This document shows positions 24,647-38,500 of a stretch of 64,000 nt of DNA, piece after piece; position 1 is the first letter of the stretch, and every line of letters begins with the position of its first letter. The translations under genes and the position numbers were made by a program. Source of the stretch: Sympetrum striolatum (Eukaryota > Arthropoda > Insecta > Odonata > Libellulidae). The stretch covers positions 68,749,454 to 68,813,453 of the forward strand of contig OX388345.1 in the NCBI GenBank assembly GCA_947579665.1. Reading direction: 5' to 3'. The notes beneath the pieces were generated by a model that saw nothing but the letters and a program-made list of their open reading frames with translations, did not search any database and was not told the DNA's origin.

Positions 24647-27600
24647 ATTTAAGAAGTTAATGCAACGTTTTTCAACAACAAACAGCAAACAATTTAACAT
24701 ACGTCCTATTTTGCTTACTTTGGTTGGTTAAATTTGTTTCGAGGATTTACACATTTGGAACAGTATTCACATTTAGATGTATAATTAAAACTCAGTGCGC
24801 AATAAATGGAAATTGGTAAGAATGTAAGAGATCCGATACCAAGAAATATAAAAATATTTACTTTAATACGTGTTTCTCCAGTGCAAGTAAACTTAAAAGA
24901 TATATATTCAGTTGATAAGAGCGTAAAAGTGTGGTAAGGAAAAAATTAAGTACTTATTACGTGTGGCTGTAAAATACATTAATGAAGAAATCTTTGTACG
25001 GTAGTACGTAAGAGGAAACTTAACCATGTATTGCTAAGACCTGCTAAGTAAAGAATAACAAGTAGGTATCTGCTGCTGTGGTTTAGAAACCAAAAATAAA
25101 TTAACTAACCAACCGCGATTGATGGAGAAAGAAATTATTTTCTAATCAAATATTAATTCGCTCTAATCAAGGAAAATTAACTTTCACTCTATAGCACCCT
25201 CAGTTCTTCCGCATAGCACGCAGCTAGATTAACAATTTCATTATAACTTAACTCGTTAAATTGCCCACTTTGTTACTACGCCAAATAACATTCTCGCCAA
25301 GCCGAGAATAATAAGCACAACCTCTTGAATTAATGATCACTCAATTAATTTAGGCACCGGGATCGAGACTCGAGGGAAAATCCTGAATTACGCAGGAAAA
25401 AAAACAAGCAAGCCAGCAATTCCCTCTCCGCCCATCCAAGCCGTTACCAACAACATGCACTGGCTTCAACACCATTGAGGTCATCGTAAGCAGGTGTGCG
25501 CGGAAAGAATGCGCGACAACGGAAACAAGACGCTGTCCAACGGATGGCGAAACGAGAGGATAAAATGGGACGGCGGAGGCGTCAAATGGGCGTTTCTTTT
25601 AACGCGTGCCATTTCCTTGATTCGCGTCAACTGCGAGGACTCCCTCGAGGGCAGCGGAGGGTCATCTTACGGGACGCTTCGAAATGATTCTCGAAAGGAT
25701 ATTCAATCCGATTCTAACAGGAAACGAGGATGAAAGCCCCTTTCTCTGCGGCAAAAGGAAAAGATGGCGAAATGGACGCCGGAGGATAACCGTTGGCACT
25801 TTGGTACACTCGAAGCACAAATCTTCATCCGGAGCACGGTCGCTAAACGGCGGAGGACGTTTTCTAAAAAGATGATTTCTTTCCTTCGCTGCAAAGGGTG
25901 CGGCGCCGTTGAGGGCTCTATGCGGTGCGATGAAAAGAAAGCGTTTTCGTGGATTTTGATGAGCGAACTTCGCTTTGAATGCTCCAGATATCTTCATCTG
26001 AAGACCAGAAGGGAAGGATTACTAAATACTAAATAAAAAAATCCGCGAAATATTATGCGGTTTCTTGGCGGTGCGTGAAACTAAGGATGCTTTTCAAAAG
26101 CTATCACTTAATTAGTCTCTCAGAATGACCAACCCAGGCATGATTTTGTAAGCAAAAGTTCTATATGTTACCTATAAATTTTGTTATTAATTATATATTA
26201 ATGTATTTATTATTTTATTAGTTTATTAATTATATATAAATATTAATACAAATGTTTGTATAAATCGGTAAATATTATTTATTAAAAGTTTTTAATTAGT
26301 TTTCCATTCAAATTGCGTACGATCTTCACGATAATCTTTATTAAATCCGGATCGAATGTCATGAAAACAGTAAGAAGATGAAGAAGATCTACTGCCTCGC
26401 AATCATATATATTTGCACTCTACTATTAGTCATTTTGGTCAAGTTTGAATCCTGTAACTTACCAAACTAACTGAATAATTCTAACTATCTTCTATTCTTC
26501 TTAACCAGCATTATTGAATTCGAATAGCTCATGATCATTCGCTAACGGAGGTCACCGTAAATCCTAATGAAAATTTAAATTTTGATAAATATTTTATGTC
26601 ATGAGTATTAAGAGTACGTCTTTCAGTTGCTAAAAACACATATCGTACGCGGGGAGCGTAAATAAAATAATTTGAGTATGGAGCGCAAAAACTTTCGAAA
26701 TAAATTTAGCAAAATCGCGGATCGAATATTGAAAAATTGCGAATAAAGCTGAAAAACAGTAACAATAAAATTACGTGTAAATTACGTAAGTCAAGATGTT
26801 TTCCTATCCTGTTGCTAAGACATTGAGCACTTCATCGGTGCTAATCACTTTCCTAAGTTGTTGTCAAACCGTTGTTCTGCTTTTGAGAAAGTATAAAATT
26901 GACACCCAACTCAAAGGTAGGTCCAAGGGTGGATGTCTGGATTCCTTAGTCCCGTATTTCCTCACCGATTTTAACTGGTACCATCTGTGCGATCATAGAT
27001 CGCGGTATAGGTACATTAAACTTACAATACTAATATAAAATATAAGCAATGTACACTTTCCTATTCTGGATACAAATACAATCTCTTAAGAAGCATTGAC
27101 CCTAATGAAAAGATGACGAAGATTACAGAGAGAATATCATACCGATCTTCTTTAGCTTCATTGAGGCAACAGTAGCAAACAGAAGAAATAATTCCATCAA
27201 AGAAACTCAATTCCATCTGCTCTTCAATATAAGGAGCTAAATTAGATGAGACGAAACTTCCGCAAAAGTTTTGAACTCCGAAAAAAGCCAAGCGTTAATA
27301 ATATGAGGAACGACCCGAATTTGGTTAAATGGATGGCAAGAAGTTTTTCTCTTTAATAAAGCGTGACGATGCGTTTAAGGAGCACTTATTCCCGTGTAAT
27401 TTCACGCTAAAAACTGTTCAATCGGAAAAGCCATTTCCCAGAAGGAGAAAACTTTCAAGGAAATTAGGCGAAAAGCCAGAGCAAGTGTGTCTTTCTCGAA
27501 ACCCTTTCAACGCTTGAATGGAATCATTTTTATTTTATGAGATCGTTTTTTGAATTTGGAGATGCATTTTCCACTTGGGAATAAAAACTTCGCAGTCGCA

Positions 27601-28894
27601 AATTAACCAAATTCATACACATTTTACGTCTAATACTCAATGTAACCGGTGGGAGAGAATACATCTGCATAATTTATGATAGCAATGAAGGACTTATTTA
27701 GGGCGAGATTGAAACTATAAAGTCTCCACTTAAGATCTAACTTTTCGTCATATAAATGTAAAATAAGAGAGAGCTTGAAGAAACAGCACATAGAAGAAGA
27801 AACATAAGATTAGAAAAAAAAAATTCCAAGATTGAACTTCAGTAAGAAAATAATTTTTCCAATGTACGAAGACGAAAGGGATTAGAAAGATCTAATTGTT
27901 TGACCGATGCTCAATTTTGTCGACATTTTTTACCGATGACTTTTGGCCGAGTCCACTGACCGACAAGTCTTCTACTAAGTATGCGTAGAATGATTTAATA
28001 ATTAGTGTTAAATAATTTTCATTACAAACCAATTATCTGTCTTTCTCTGAAATTGAAATTATTTCAATACCATTCAAAGCATAATTTTAAAATATACTTG
28101 ATTGATTTTCCTGTTGCTTACCCTGAAATATTAAAAATCAACTTTTGAATCAATAATTTTAACTAGTAGTTGACATATGTTCAGTGAAATTTATTTTAAA
28201 CAAGCACAACTGCAATTAGATTCAAAATGTGCAAAAGATTGTGAATCGTAAATAAATTAGTCATGCGTAATCAGGTATATATAATCACTCATCTCATCCT
28301 TGAACAAAATGGAAAATGTCCATTAAGATGCCGCATACTACGCAGCTTTAAGCCCTTTTACTGTTACTTTCCCTTTGTCAATTCAAATCCGTATTCAGGA
28401 CGGAAACAAAATGAAATGGAGCTTTCCGCCTAAGGGTACGAGAGTAAAATTTGTGTTGAAGCGTGTTATTAGAGAATCGAGATTCCATCAAACAAATTTA
28501 CCCCCAGGTAGGCTATGGCGAGGAAAATATTAATTTATTTTTATCAATTTATAATTATAAAAATTATTTTTCAATATTTAAGCCCAGAAATTTTTTATTT
28601 AAGCAAGGCTTCGCGTATTTATCTTAAAGAAAATTCTAATAGTACTTGGAGACAACATGATTTCGTACTTTATCAGAATTTGTAAAATCGATAACATTTA
28701 TAAGGTGTTTAAGTAAAAAATAATTGATATGTCTCAAAAGAAGTTTCGCATATTTATGTTCCAGGACATGAAAAATAAAATATCCTAATCGTATGTATTT
28801 TATTTTGACCGCGAAAATAATATTTCCATTGCAGAAAAGCACTCACTGAGTGGTGAAAGAAGGTATAAAAAACCTAGCCTAGCTAACTAAAACC
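24647..28894. other. Noncoding stretch with a GC-rich island
   Basis: No gene is supported. A CpG-rich island at about 25360-26040 holds five overlapping frames on both strands. One + frame (25494-25733) follows an AG at 25491-25492 but has a poor polypyrimidine tract and an unrecognised product. Very AT-rich simple sequence lies at 26170-26300. Confidence 0.45.
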
Positions 28895-29110
28895 AGCCAA
28901 ATGCAAGAAATAGGAAGTACCGCTTCAATTGTTGACTTTATCGCTGCAATAATATAGCAACAAAGACAGCTCAACAATGTAGGTGTATGTTTTTGTTACT
29001 CTGACTGCCTACAACAGTAATTTCTAATCAATCGATGCAATGACCCATAGATTAGAATCGTTGACGGGCAACTCAAGTTTATTACCACTCAAACGTCACT
29101 AAAGTTTACG
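28895..29110 (+). repeat. Dispersed repeat copy 2 (attgttgacttt family)
   Basis: Second copy of the unit at 24411-24646, about 4.5 kb downstream and in the same orientation. It is diverged by substitutions and small indels but preserves the order of all shared blocks. The sharp shared 3' block (gttgacggg.aact ... aaacgtca) suggests a defined element end. Confidence 0.65.
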
Positions 29111-32100
29111 TATTTAGATGGTATGTATTTGAAAAAACATACTATTTTTCTTTACCAGAATATCATAATTTCAAAACTGAGTTTAAAACAGTTATATGAC
29201 GTTTATGTAAAAGAAAACAATGTGCGGAGTGAAATCCCAGCGAACGAGGAAAGCTTGAAGTGCGGGAATTGGAGACTAATGAAATTAGTTTGGAAGAAGA
29301 CTCCAGAAAGGGAAGGCGATATAGAAAAGCGAGTAGGTGGATCCTTGAGAGCATTTCAGGAAAAGGATTCTACAAGGCGAATTTCCTTCACAAAGAGCTG
29401 ACACGAGATATGCAGGGTAAAGCAAACAGATGGCGATTATTTCGGCGAATGAAATTAAACAGCGAGTTAAATTAAATGGATAAAAAGCAGAAAAGACTAG
29501 ATTTCTTCGTATGAAGGGAATATATCTCAGAAGAAAGACTGGCACGACTTTTGAGATAAGCATATTGCGTTAGCCTTGTCTTTTCCTCGGAATTAATGAA
29601 AGAAATTTCAGGGTGCAATATGAACACGAAGTGCTTCTGTTCTGAAAGGTGTTTTTAATTTATTCTGGAATAGTCATTAAGTCAGTCCGAAGTTCGTTTA
29701 TGAAATCGTGTATCGTTAGCTTCCTACAACGCGTTCGTATATAAATAAATGCAAGACAGTAGCATTCGAAATAAAAAAATTGATGGTAATTTGTTTCGCA
29801 AATTTCATTTCACACTTTAATCCTTACTTGTCTGTTTCGCTTCAGGCATACTCATATCACCTTTCGATAAAATCCCATTTCAAACTAGGCCTACTATTGC
29901 ATCTTAATTTTGAAATTATTAAAAAAATGAGATTCATTGAGTTCTTAGGATCTAAATCATCAGGTATATGTTTTTTTATAAGGGCAATATATAAAATAAA
30001 ACTTTTATCTGAGAAAAAGATACCAAACACCCTACCAGTTTAAAAGGACCTTTCTAAATATAAAGTTAGAATGAAATAATTATTATATAAATTCTGGGTT
30101 AATTTAGTGTAAAAATATTGAATTGAAAATGTAGTAGGAATTACTTCACTGCGTATTGTAAAATGAAAGAATGATATAAGATCGTTAATAATTGAAACTT
30201 ATGAATAAGTTTGAAAACGCTTTTTGCATAGAAATTGTATGTACGAAGAGGATTATATGTGAAGGAATTGTATAAATGCCTTATCCTTTAAAAAGATTTT
30301 TGGATCGGTTTTCTGTTAGCAAGAGTAAATAACAGGCAGAAAAAATATTCCCCTTACTCGAGTTAATATTACCTATTAACGTTCCGTGAATGTAAGTGTA
30401 TTGTGAATCTTTAAAATGCGATTTTTAATTTGATAATTACTGGCATTTAATGAAAAAAGGATGAAGGAAATTCAACTAAACTAAGCACTTATTTTAATGT
30501 GAACGTAAACCAACTGAACTAGGAGCCAATCTGTCACCTCTTAATTGATCAAGAATAATCATCATCATAAGTATGAGCTTATGAAAACTTTTATTAAGAT
30601 CGTGAATACTATTTAATAATATATTTTGGATACGTTTTGAACAATTGGAGTCTACACTTACTCCAAGCAGATGATATACGATTCCATAACTAAATCTCTG
30701 TTTACGTACGAAGGAGGTAAAACATAAAGAAATCAAACTTCGTCCTTCTGTCATCACTGGCTATGAATTCATGCTGCTCGCAATGCAAAAAGTACGTTTA
30801 TTCGAGAAAACATTGGTGATTGAAATAAGAGGCACAGAAAGGTAGAGATGTAGAAAACTTCTGGGAATCGCTTCCAAGCGGCCACAGTTTACCTTTTCGC
30901 GACAACTTTATGATGGAAAAATGAGAAAGGCCTCCATAAAGAACAGTCTATGAGGGCATTTGACGCGAAAGAAAACAATGCAGGGCTTAGAAAGGCATTC
31001 CTGTCCACACCCATAATTCTCCACGGGGTAAACATTAGAGGAATATTGATAGGCGTAGGCAAAGAGGTCTACACCATCAACCAAGATGGCACGTGATTTC
31101 GAAGAGATCAAAGCCACCCTCAGGCAGTTCCAATTTTACTTTAGTCCGGAAATATGGATTTACTGATATTGGCGCATAATTCTTCTTTTCATGATGAAAT
31201 AGGATACGTAATTAATAGTCACATTATCATAATCAATCAATTTTTTCATTTTCTTTAAACGTTCATTCGTAACTATGGCTTTGATAGTTCTCAATTCCTT
31301 TCAACCTAGCTTTTGAAAATTATACAGGAATAAACTTCCTGCTGTACTTTTATATGGCATACTATAAGCTTACTGTCATATACTTAGTGTTACAAGATAG
31401 CCCGTGCTATCCTGTAAGGATAATTGCCAACTATTGTTCCAATTCGATCGCGGAAAAATTAATTTCTTGGAGCGACTATCTCTAGAATTAATCTTCCTGA
31501 TTATTTTTAGGTATGATGATCGGCATATTTAACAGACTGGAATCATAATGTCTTCAAAGTTTTTCCAGAATATCATTTCTATTCTTCTTCTATATTTTCA
31601 TCGTTTTTCTAGAACGTAATTCTTTCGAGCATACTGAACAAATGCAAATTAAAGCGAAGATATTAACTACGACTACAATGAAGACAATATGGAGGGATTC
31701 CCATGAGATTCAGCATCAAGAAAATCGTTTTTCAAAGTGAAACTGAAAGTGATAATTACGGTATGAGAATTGTTGGAATGGTGATCAGCACCCTAAAAGA
31801 TTCTTCAACTGGAAAGATATTCCGAATATTTGAAGAATCTGAGCCAATGGACTGAGAAAGAATATTATCAAAGGAAAAGTATCGATTTGAAAGGAGTGTG
31901 CGATTTTCCCAGGTTTGGGTCCATCTGGAAAAAATTGAAAACTTTTGGAAAGAGAATTTGACTTCTTACCTTTATAATTCCATTAGTTATTTCAAAATTC
32001 TTCTACCAAAACTAAAATATAGCTTCTATAACTTAAAAGCAGAAAAAGGTAGGAGAGATAATGCTTAAATTTATAGAAGAAGATCCACGCCAAACTACCA

Positions 32101-33263
32101 AAAATTGATTTTACATAACGTTTCCTGTATTTGAGAAAAGGAGTTTACAGAAGAGGTTGTTACATTCAATTTAATACTTAATTGTCTCGAAAAAATAAAC
32201 TGCGTAATAACTGTATGTTAATAAAACAATAAAAGCAAATGGAAACTATATCAATACCAAATATATCAAGAACAGTATCATTATGGAGGTTCATGCATTT
32301 CACTTCAAATTTACTGTACGATTTACATTTCTAATTAGTTGCTAAACGTGAGATATACATACTGATTTCACTACTAATCAGAGTTACTGATGCTGTAACG
32401 TTTCAAGAAGTGGTAGGGCAATTTGAGACAATTCCTGGTATATTAATCCTAAAGTAACGATAGTTTTAATACCTAAATTCTCAATAAAATCAGCGTTGAA
32501 ATGCCATTTTATTTCTAGCAATACAAAAGGTGTGAAGTGAATGCAGCAGAACTGCACTATCAATTTTTATCAAAATTACTAAAAACGTTCAAAATCCAAA
32601 GGTTCTGAACACATTTCTTGTTCAGCCCATTCATCAAGTTTCGGGGTCATCTTTCCCAGCGTCTTCTATATGGATCCGCAAATGCTGGTAATAGTGAATT
32701 ATTACAACAGAAGGGGCTTAAAACACGAGAAAATAAAAGGAAGGGCGTGAGGGGTCAAAAAGTTCGACAAACACGATTAAGAGGCGTGAATTTATCATTC
32801 ACTATCTCCCCACAAGTATTACCGTTTCCGAGGTCTTGTTGGCCGATGAGAAGGTTAAGAAATTGCTGCCCTTAACTTCCCGCCTCCGCAGACGACCTCA
32901 GGGACGGTACTAGCTGACGTGGTATTTGGGTTAACTGATTACGATTTGGGTCGGATGGTCCATACCCTTCCTCTTCTCTCTGTAAATGAATGCCCTGAAT
33001 TACGACGTACACAAAAGACCGTGTTCCCGAATCAATTATCTTCTCCGAACCGTTGGATAACGCTATTTTTAACACCTTTTCAATCAGTCTAAGCTTTTTT
33101 TCTTACGCTTTGGCTTCCTTTTGATTTATTTCTCGACTCTTCACCTCAAGACCTTTGGGTCTTCATCATATTACTGTAATAATAGGAACTTGAAAATAAA
33201 GTCAGAGGAAAAACCTTAAGTCGAAGCTGATTCATGTTGCAGCACGCTGCTCTTGGAGATTTG
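29111..33263. other. Noncoding stretch
   Basis: No gene was found. GC-richer patches lie at about 29220-29560, 30840-31130 and 32620-33080. A 10-bp-arm hairpin (aagaccCAAAggtctt on the - strand) lies near 33146-33165, just outside the LINE 3' end. Confidence 0.45.
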
Positions 33264-34474
33264 TCTATGTCTATGTCTATGTAAGAACCCTGCAAGCCGC
33301 CTTTCGGCGTGTGGCAGGGGGTGCAAGCACCTTGACTCTATTTTCCTAAACGGTTGCTTTCGCGTATACTTCGCGGAAAAAATGAATTTTTGAAACGATT
33401 CGTTTTAGCATCTATTTCCCTAATCTTTCGGGCAGTATCAGCACGGCCCATATAACAGGGGGGTCGCATTATATCGGTTACATCATCTGAAAACGTAATT
33501 TCTCTGAACTTATTTAATAAATTTATCCTTTGAATTTTTCTTCTATCTTCTAATGATTCCCATCCCGCGTCCTGTAACATCTGAGTGACACTCGCTGTTT
33601 TATCGTAGCAATTCTTTACAAATCGTATCGCCTTTCGTTGTACTTTTTCTAAATCCCGAATATGACATTTCTCGGCGGGGTCCCATACACTACATGCATA
33701 CTCAAGGTGAGGCCTAACTAACGCTAAGTAACATCGCTCGCGAACCTTTTCTTCGCTCCTACCGACTATTCTTTTAACGAAGCCGAGTTTCTTAAGTGCT
33801 TTTCCACATATATTTCGGATGTGGGCACTCCATGATAGATTATTCGTGAGAGTTACTCCAAGATACTTTACCGATTCTACTGTCATTAGGTTTACCCCTC
33901 GGAGGCTATAAGAATAATCATTTATTATAGATTTACTTTCGAAGAAGTTAACTACAGAACATTTTTCTACATTAAGCTCTAATTGCCAATCATCGCACCA
34001 GTTCATAATTCTATCTAAGTCGTTCGAAAGGGTTAATCTATCCTCTGAACTAACTATTTCCCTGTAAATGACTGTGTCGTCTGCGAATATCCTAACATTG
34101 CTTTCAATGTGATTGCTGAGGTCGTTGATGTATACTAAAAATAACAACGGTCCAATTACACTGCCCTGAGGGACGCCCGAGGTCACCTTAACCAAGTTGG
34201 AACTAATACCATCGAGTACTACTCGTTGCTCTCTATCGGTGAGAAAGTCTTTTATCCAATTAATAACTTGTGCATTGATACCCGCAACTTCTAATTTGTA
34301 CAGCAATTTATGATGAGGTACCTTATCGAAAGCCTTCCGAAAATCTAAAAATATCGCATCGACTTGCTTATGTTTTTCAGCAGAGTTTAGAACATCGTGT
34401 ACTAATAAAGCCAGCTGAGACTCGCAAGAACGAGTCTTACGAAAACCGTGTTGATTCCTAATTATGATTATTAT
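33264..34474 (-). mobile_element. 5'-truncated CR1/L2/Jockey-like LINE
   Basis: Read on the - strand, the element starts within the reverse transcriptase at about 34462 and ends after a short 3' UTR in tandem CATAGA units (about 33265-33284 on +, written as tctatg repeats). The 3' UTR carries a conserved word gtgtggcagggggtg on + (33310-33325), which recurs in the decayed copy at 61797-61811. The 5' end is abruptly lost, as expected from incomplete target-primed reverse transcription. No target duplication was identified, and this clade often lacks one. The upstream endonuclease and ORF1 are absent. Confidence 0.85.
33338..34474 (-). CDS. LINE reverse transcriptase, C-terminal part (5'-truncated)
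   Basis: The frame is open from 34474 down to a stop at 33338, with no internal stop. The element sequence proper begins near 34462 with NQHGFRKTRSC. In order it shows the RT A motif (AIFLDFRKAFDKVPHHKLL), the B region (SGVPQGSVIGPLLFLVYIND), the catalytic C motif (FADDT, a Y-to-F form of YADD), then the thumb and C-terminal region with HLEYACSVWDP. A methionine at 34306 lies inside the RT and is not a natural start, because the A motif is upstream of it. The family polymerase copies element RNA into DNA at the insertion site. Without the endonuclease and a 5' promoter this copy should not move on its own. The intact frame implies relatively recent insertion. Confidence 0.88.
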   Translation of the reverse strand: MIIIIRNQHGFRKTRSCESQLALLVHDVLNSAEKHKQVDAIFLDFRKAFDKVPHHKLLYKLEVAGINAQVINWIKDFLTDREQRVVLDGISSNLVKVTSGVPQGSVIGPLLFLVYINDLSNHIESNVRIFADDTVIYREIVSSEDRLTLSNDLDRIMNWCDDWQLELNVEKCSVVNFFESKSIINDYSYSLRGVNLMTVESVKYLGVTLTNNLSWSAHIRNICGKALKKLGFVKRIVGRSEEKVRERCYLALVRPHLEYACSVWDPAEKCHIRDLEKVQRKAIRFVKNCYDKTASVTQMLQDAGWESLEDRRKIQRINLLNKFREITFSDDVTDIMRPPCYMGRADTARKIREIDAKTNRFKNSFFPRSIRESNRLGK

Positions 34475-35479
34475 TTACAGGTATACGCTGTGGAGTTGCT
34501 TCAAAAGTATTGTATTCTCTTTCTCTATTCTACAAATGGACTTTGATGTCACGTAGTTATTAATTTAAAGTAATTATTTCATCCTATACATGCATATACT
34601 CACACTAACACATTAAACAACTAATAAATGAAGTTGGTTCGATGAGAGATCCAACGAGTCAAACGTCACTAACAAAGGGTCAAATAATAATTATTATTGC
34701 TGACAATATTATGAGTTAAAAAGGCTCCAGATAGCTTTGTTGAAACAACGGTTTTGTTATTCCAAATAGTCGTAATAGTTTAACACTCTTAATGTTAATA
34801 ACACAGCCGTGTTCCTTTTTTTCCCTTTAGTTATTATTGCTGTTTTAATTGTATCGTTACTTTCCATTCTGAAACATCGTCATTTAAGTTACTTTCAAGA
34901 TTTTAGTAATATTTTTTTGTTAACGCTATACTCCCATATCAACTGCAACTTAGAACTACCATATCAGCATTCTTAATGAAACACTTGAAGTCAATTCAGT
35001 AACGTACTGATTGCTGTCTGTAGAGTATTCAGCCCGAATGCCTGTTGGAACCTCACCCACTCTGACATCAGCTATTGATTGAAGGGAATGAGGCTTATTA
35101 AACAAGTTTGTAACTGAGTTAATTTGCCCTTTCTTTCCCCATGAAGCTGGAATGCTATAAGCATAACATGTCCGCGTAATTGAAACATAATAAATCCACG
35201 AGTAACATTTTTTTTGGCATTCTACAATGAGAAACCTTAATCAGGGTTACCATTTACAAATAACTCGATAGCTTTCATGTCACCAAAGCCAAGAAAAAGA
35301 AAAAATGGATGAAAGATTATTTTTTTCTGTATCATGTGCCAAAACTCAAATAAAAATTATTCTATTCAGCCACATGCGGTGATAGAAACGCTGAATTTTA
35401 GGTCATTTTATGATGAATAAACTGTCAAAAAATCCTCATAATAGTATTGCTGAAAGCACCTCGACAGCCTAGGTCATTT
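34475..35479. other. AT-rich noncoding stretch
   Basis: Nothing recognisable was found. Confidence 0.55.
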
Positions 35480-35570
35480 CGTAAGTGGGCTACCACCGGG
35501 AATCGAACCCGAGACCACTTGCACCAAACCAGAAAGCGCTGCCCACTTGCACATCCAGAATTCTTATAAT
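35480..35570 (-). mobile_element. tRNA-derived SINE-like or tRNA fossil
   Basis: On the - strand there is an exact B box (GGTTCGATTCC) inside cgggttcgattcccgg, which forms a T-arm-like stem-loop. About 40 bases upstream is an A-box-like gtgcaagtgggc. The ends aagtgggc and gcccactt are perfect 8-base complements, like an acceptor stem. No anticodon arm of normal form is visible, and the word gtgcaagtgg is duplicated inside. A SINE head or degenerate tRNA is more likely than a working tRNA gene. Confidence 0.5.
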
Positions 35571-38500
35571 TTCCAATATCTTAAAGATAATAATATTATT
35601 GCAACGAAATTATAATCTTCATATATCTGAAAAATGGAATGATGCAAACTAAGCTATTGGATCAAGGATAAAACACAGGGTCTTATGGCCCATATTGTAG
35701 AATTCTAGGAATGCGTCCTATCTCTTATGCAAGGGAGGGCAGAAAAGGCACAAAGTAGGCTGAAGTTACTTAGGAATTCGACTACTCGTTCGAATAGTGA
35801 AACAAAAAGAGAGCTTCACTAAGTTAACTCGCATTAACGGCGTTCCGTTCTGAATATAGAAGATTATAATTAGAGTGCATACCGCTAAGCAGGCATCAAG
35901 ACAGAGCTCAAACACACGTCCTAATTAAGGCAAAATTAGGTTAATGTTTTCGAATGGATAATAGGCGAGATAAAGTAAGTAAGGTACGGAAATAAAGAAA
36001 GGAAAAATGGAGAGCAAATTATTGAGAATTCTTAGCAAAAGAGTCGCATCTCGTCCAATTTCCAAGGAAATAAATTTCTTATCTACCAATACCTGAGGAG
36101 GAAACTCCACTGGATCCTTGTGAAGAGATATGGATTTCAGTAAGGTAAACATTGGTCATTTTTTGACATTGGTAAGAACGTGATAAATTTTCATATCTCT
36201 GATATGCAATTTACAGTAGTTATCTTTGCTCAAATTTTGGGATAGACTCTTGACTCTTGCTTTCACTGCTATACGTAGAAAACGCCATTTATTTTATTTC
36301 ACCGTATATTGCTAACGGATGTTTAAAAATGTATCACGAACTTACCAATGCCACGAAATTACAAATTTTGCCTTCAAATTGGTTCATAAAAGCAATAAAA
36401 ACATATCATGCTGCGAATACTGCAATACCAACAGTGACCGACTGAAGATATAGATATCTACAAACCTTATGACATGTGTGAATAGAGCTACAGGGGATTG
36501 TGGATGTAACTTTGGTTCGATCTCATACAATACTACAAAATATCTAATCTACTTTCTATAAATAACTAAGATACTTTTTCATAATCCCAAGTATTACTAA
36601 GTGATATTAAAGAAAGTATTTCCACATCTATGAAATAATTATCCCCAATTGTTTTCCAATTGAAATCCGCGACGTTTAAAAAAATCAAGATTCATGCATA
36701 TCGACTGTAAAAAAAGAAATTTTAACACGGCTGTCAATGAATTAGAAAAAAATTTTTTTCTTCTATTCATGAAAATGATACGTTGGCTATAGAAATGTAG
36801 TACATTGGATGTTTCTCAGAAAGTCAGTTATCCAGGCCTTTCGGTATCGGTTACAATGAACAACGAAACGCTGAAAAATACTATTTTTGGAGAGTATTTG
36901 TAACCTCTAGTGCTTAACTATGGCTTACCCTTTACTGACCAATCAACTCCAGAAATACCTATTTTATCTGAGTCGTAGAATTGATTTGAAAATAATGCCT
37001 TTTGAAAACCAATGGTGCTTAGCGAATGCACAAAAAAAATCCTTTCAGGGAAAGCACTCCTTCCAAAGCACTTATAAAATGCGATAAAAAAGAGTGATTA
37101 CCAACAAAACTCGTACAAAATGAAAATTTTTAAAACTAAAAAATAAGTTTTAAAATGAAATTTCGCTATGCATCGCTGATTCTCATTCATTAAATACGAC
37201 AATTTTAGCGATTAAATCACCAAAATAAATAGTTTTTGAGGGGCATGCATTCGCCATTCACGGCAGGAACGTAGGATCGCGTTAGCCATTAATGGGTTAA
37301 CCGACTGCAGATTCCTAATGAACCGCTTGCCTTCCCGACCTAAATTCTTGAAGAGCGCATCTGCTTCACGAAAAAAAAAAACAAAGAAAAGTTTCCACGA
37401 ATAAAAAAACGATCTTCATTACAATTAAATCGGAGCTCATTGGAGGAATTTTCCTTAAGGAACGCAGCATCGAGTTGCATCCTGCGAAGAATGGACGGAG
37501 GAACAAACTGAGGAGAGAAATAAGATAGAGAGAGAGCTAGGTCACGTTAATCGTGTCACACTTCTCAAAAGGAGGGAGGGAAATATTCCTTTTAACTTTT
37601 CTCACCTCTCCTCATTCTGTCCCCTTCCCGCCTTCGCGCCCAAACTTTTCGAATTAGCCAGGGCTGGAATGTGAGTTTAATTCCCGCATTCATTTCCCTT
37701 TGGAATGGCAGACGCTGGGGGTAGGCGGAAGGTGGAGTCGGGAGAGGCGGGGAGAAAACTGGGGAGAGGGAAAGGGGAGATCGGAGGATGAATAAGGAGA
37801 GATGCTGGGGTGGAAAAATGTGAAGACGAGAACAGGGGAGAAGAAGTTTAAGAAGGTGTCATTATGCGGAGATTTTGACGGGAGAAAGAAGAAGATGAGG
37901 TGCTTTTTATGGACGAAAGATAAAAAACGTTTGAAAATGGACTTGAATGTCCGCCTTTTAAAAATAATTAGTGAATGAATATTTGAATCATGAAGATAGA
38001 GTAGTATAAATAATTCTTAATCCATCCATTTCACAGGACATGCACACATAAAAATAACTTCTTGTTATTTATTAAATTAGTACTGGTAAATAACTATTTT
38101 ATACTGTAAATAATTTCATTTCATTTTTATATATTAATTACACAAAACTAACCTCAGATTCAAAATTGCGGGGGAAAATAAGTAAGTAGAAAAATAAGTC
38201 AGTTCATACACATTTTTTACGAAAAAAATTTAGTAAACGCACACGCAAATAAAAAATTAACAGGTTATTTAATAGCATCGAATTAATCAACTGAATATTA
38301 CGCTTTTAATTGAAATTCGAGCCAGGTAATATATTCTCTCACTGTATTGTCAGGTTAAAATAGTAAAATTTATTTTTTGTTGATTTGATGAAGTTTTACG
38401 ATGATTCGCATCAGTTAATAATGGTCAGGTACTTTTTTGAAATGAATAATTTTCCACTTAAACCGTTGAAAGAAGTTACAGCATTTCTTGGAGTACTAAA

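Noticed and set aside
25494..25733. Possible exon in the CpG-rich island
   Set aside because: The polypyrimidine tract is poor, the product is unrecognised, and three other frames overlap the same DNA.
33140..33180. Fourth hammerhead-like word (gatgaagaccc...ggtctt on -)
   Set aside because: It has a stem but no C before TGATGA and no GAAA directly after the stem, so the core order is broken.
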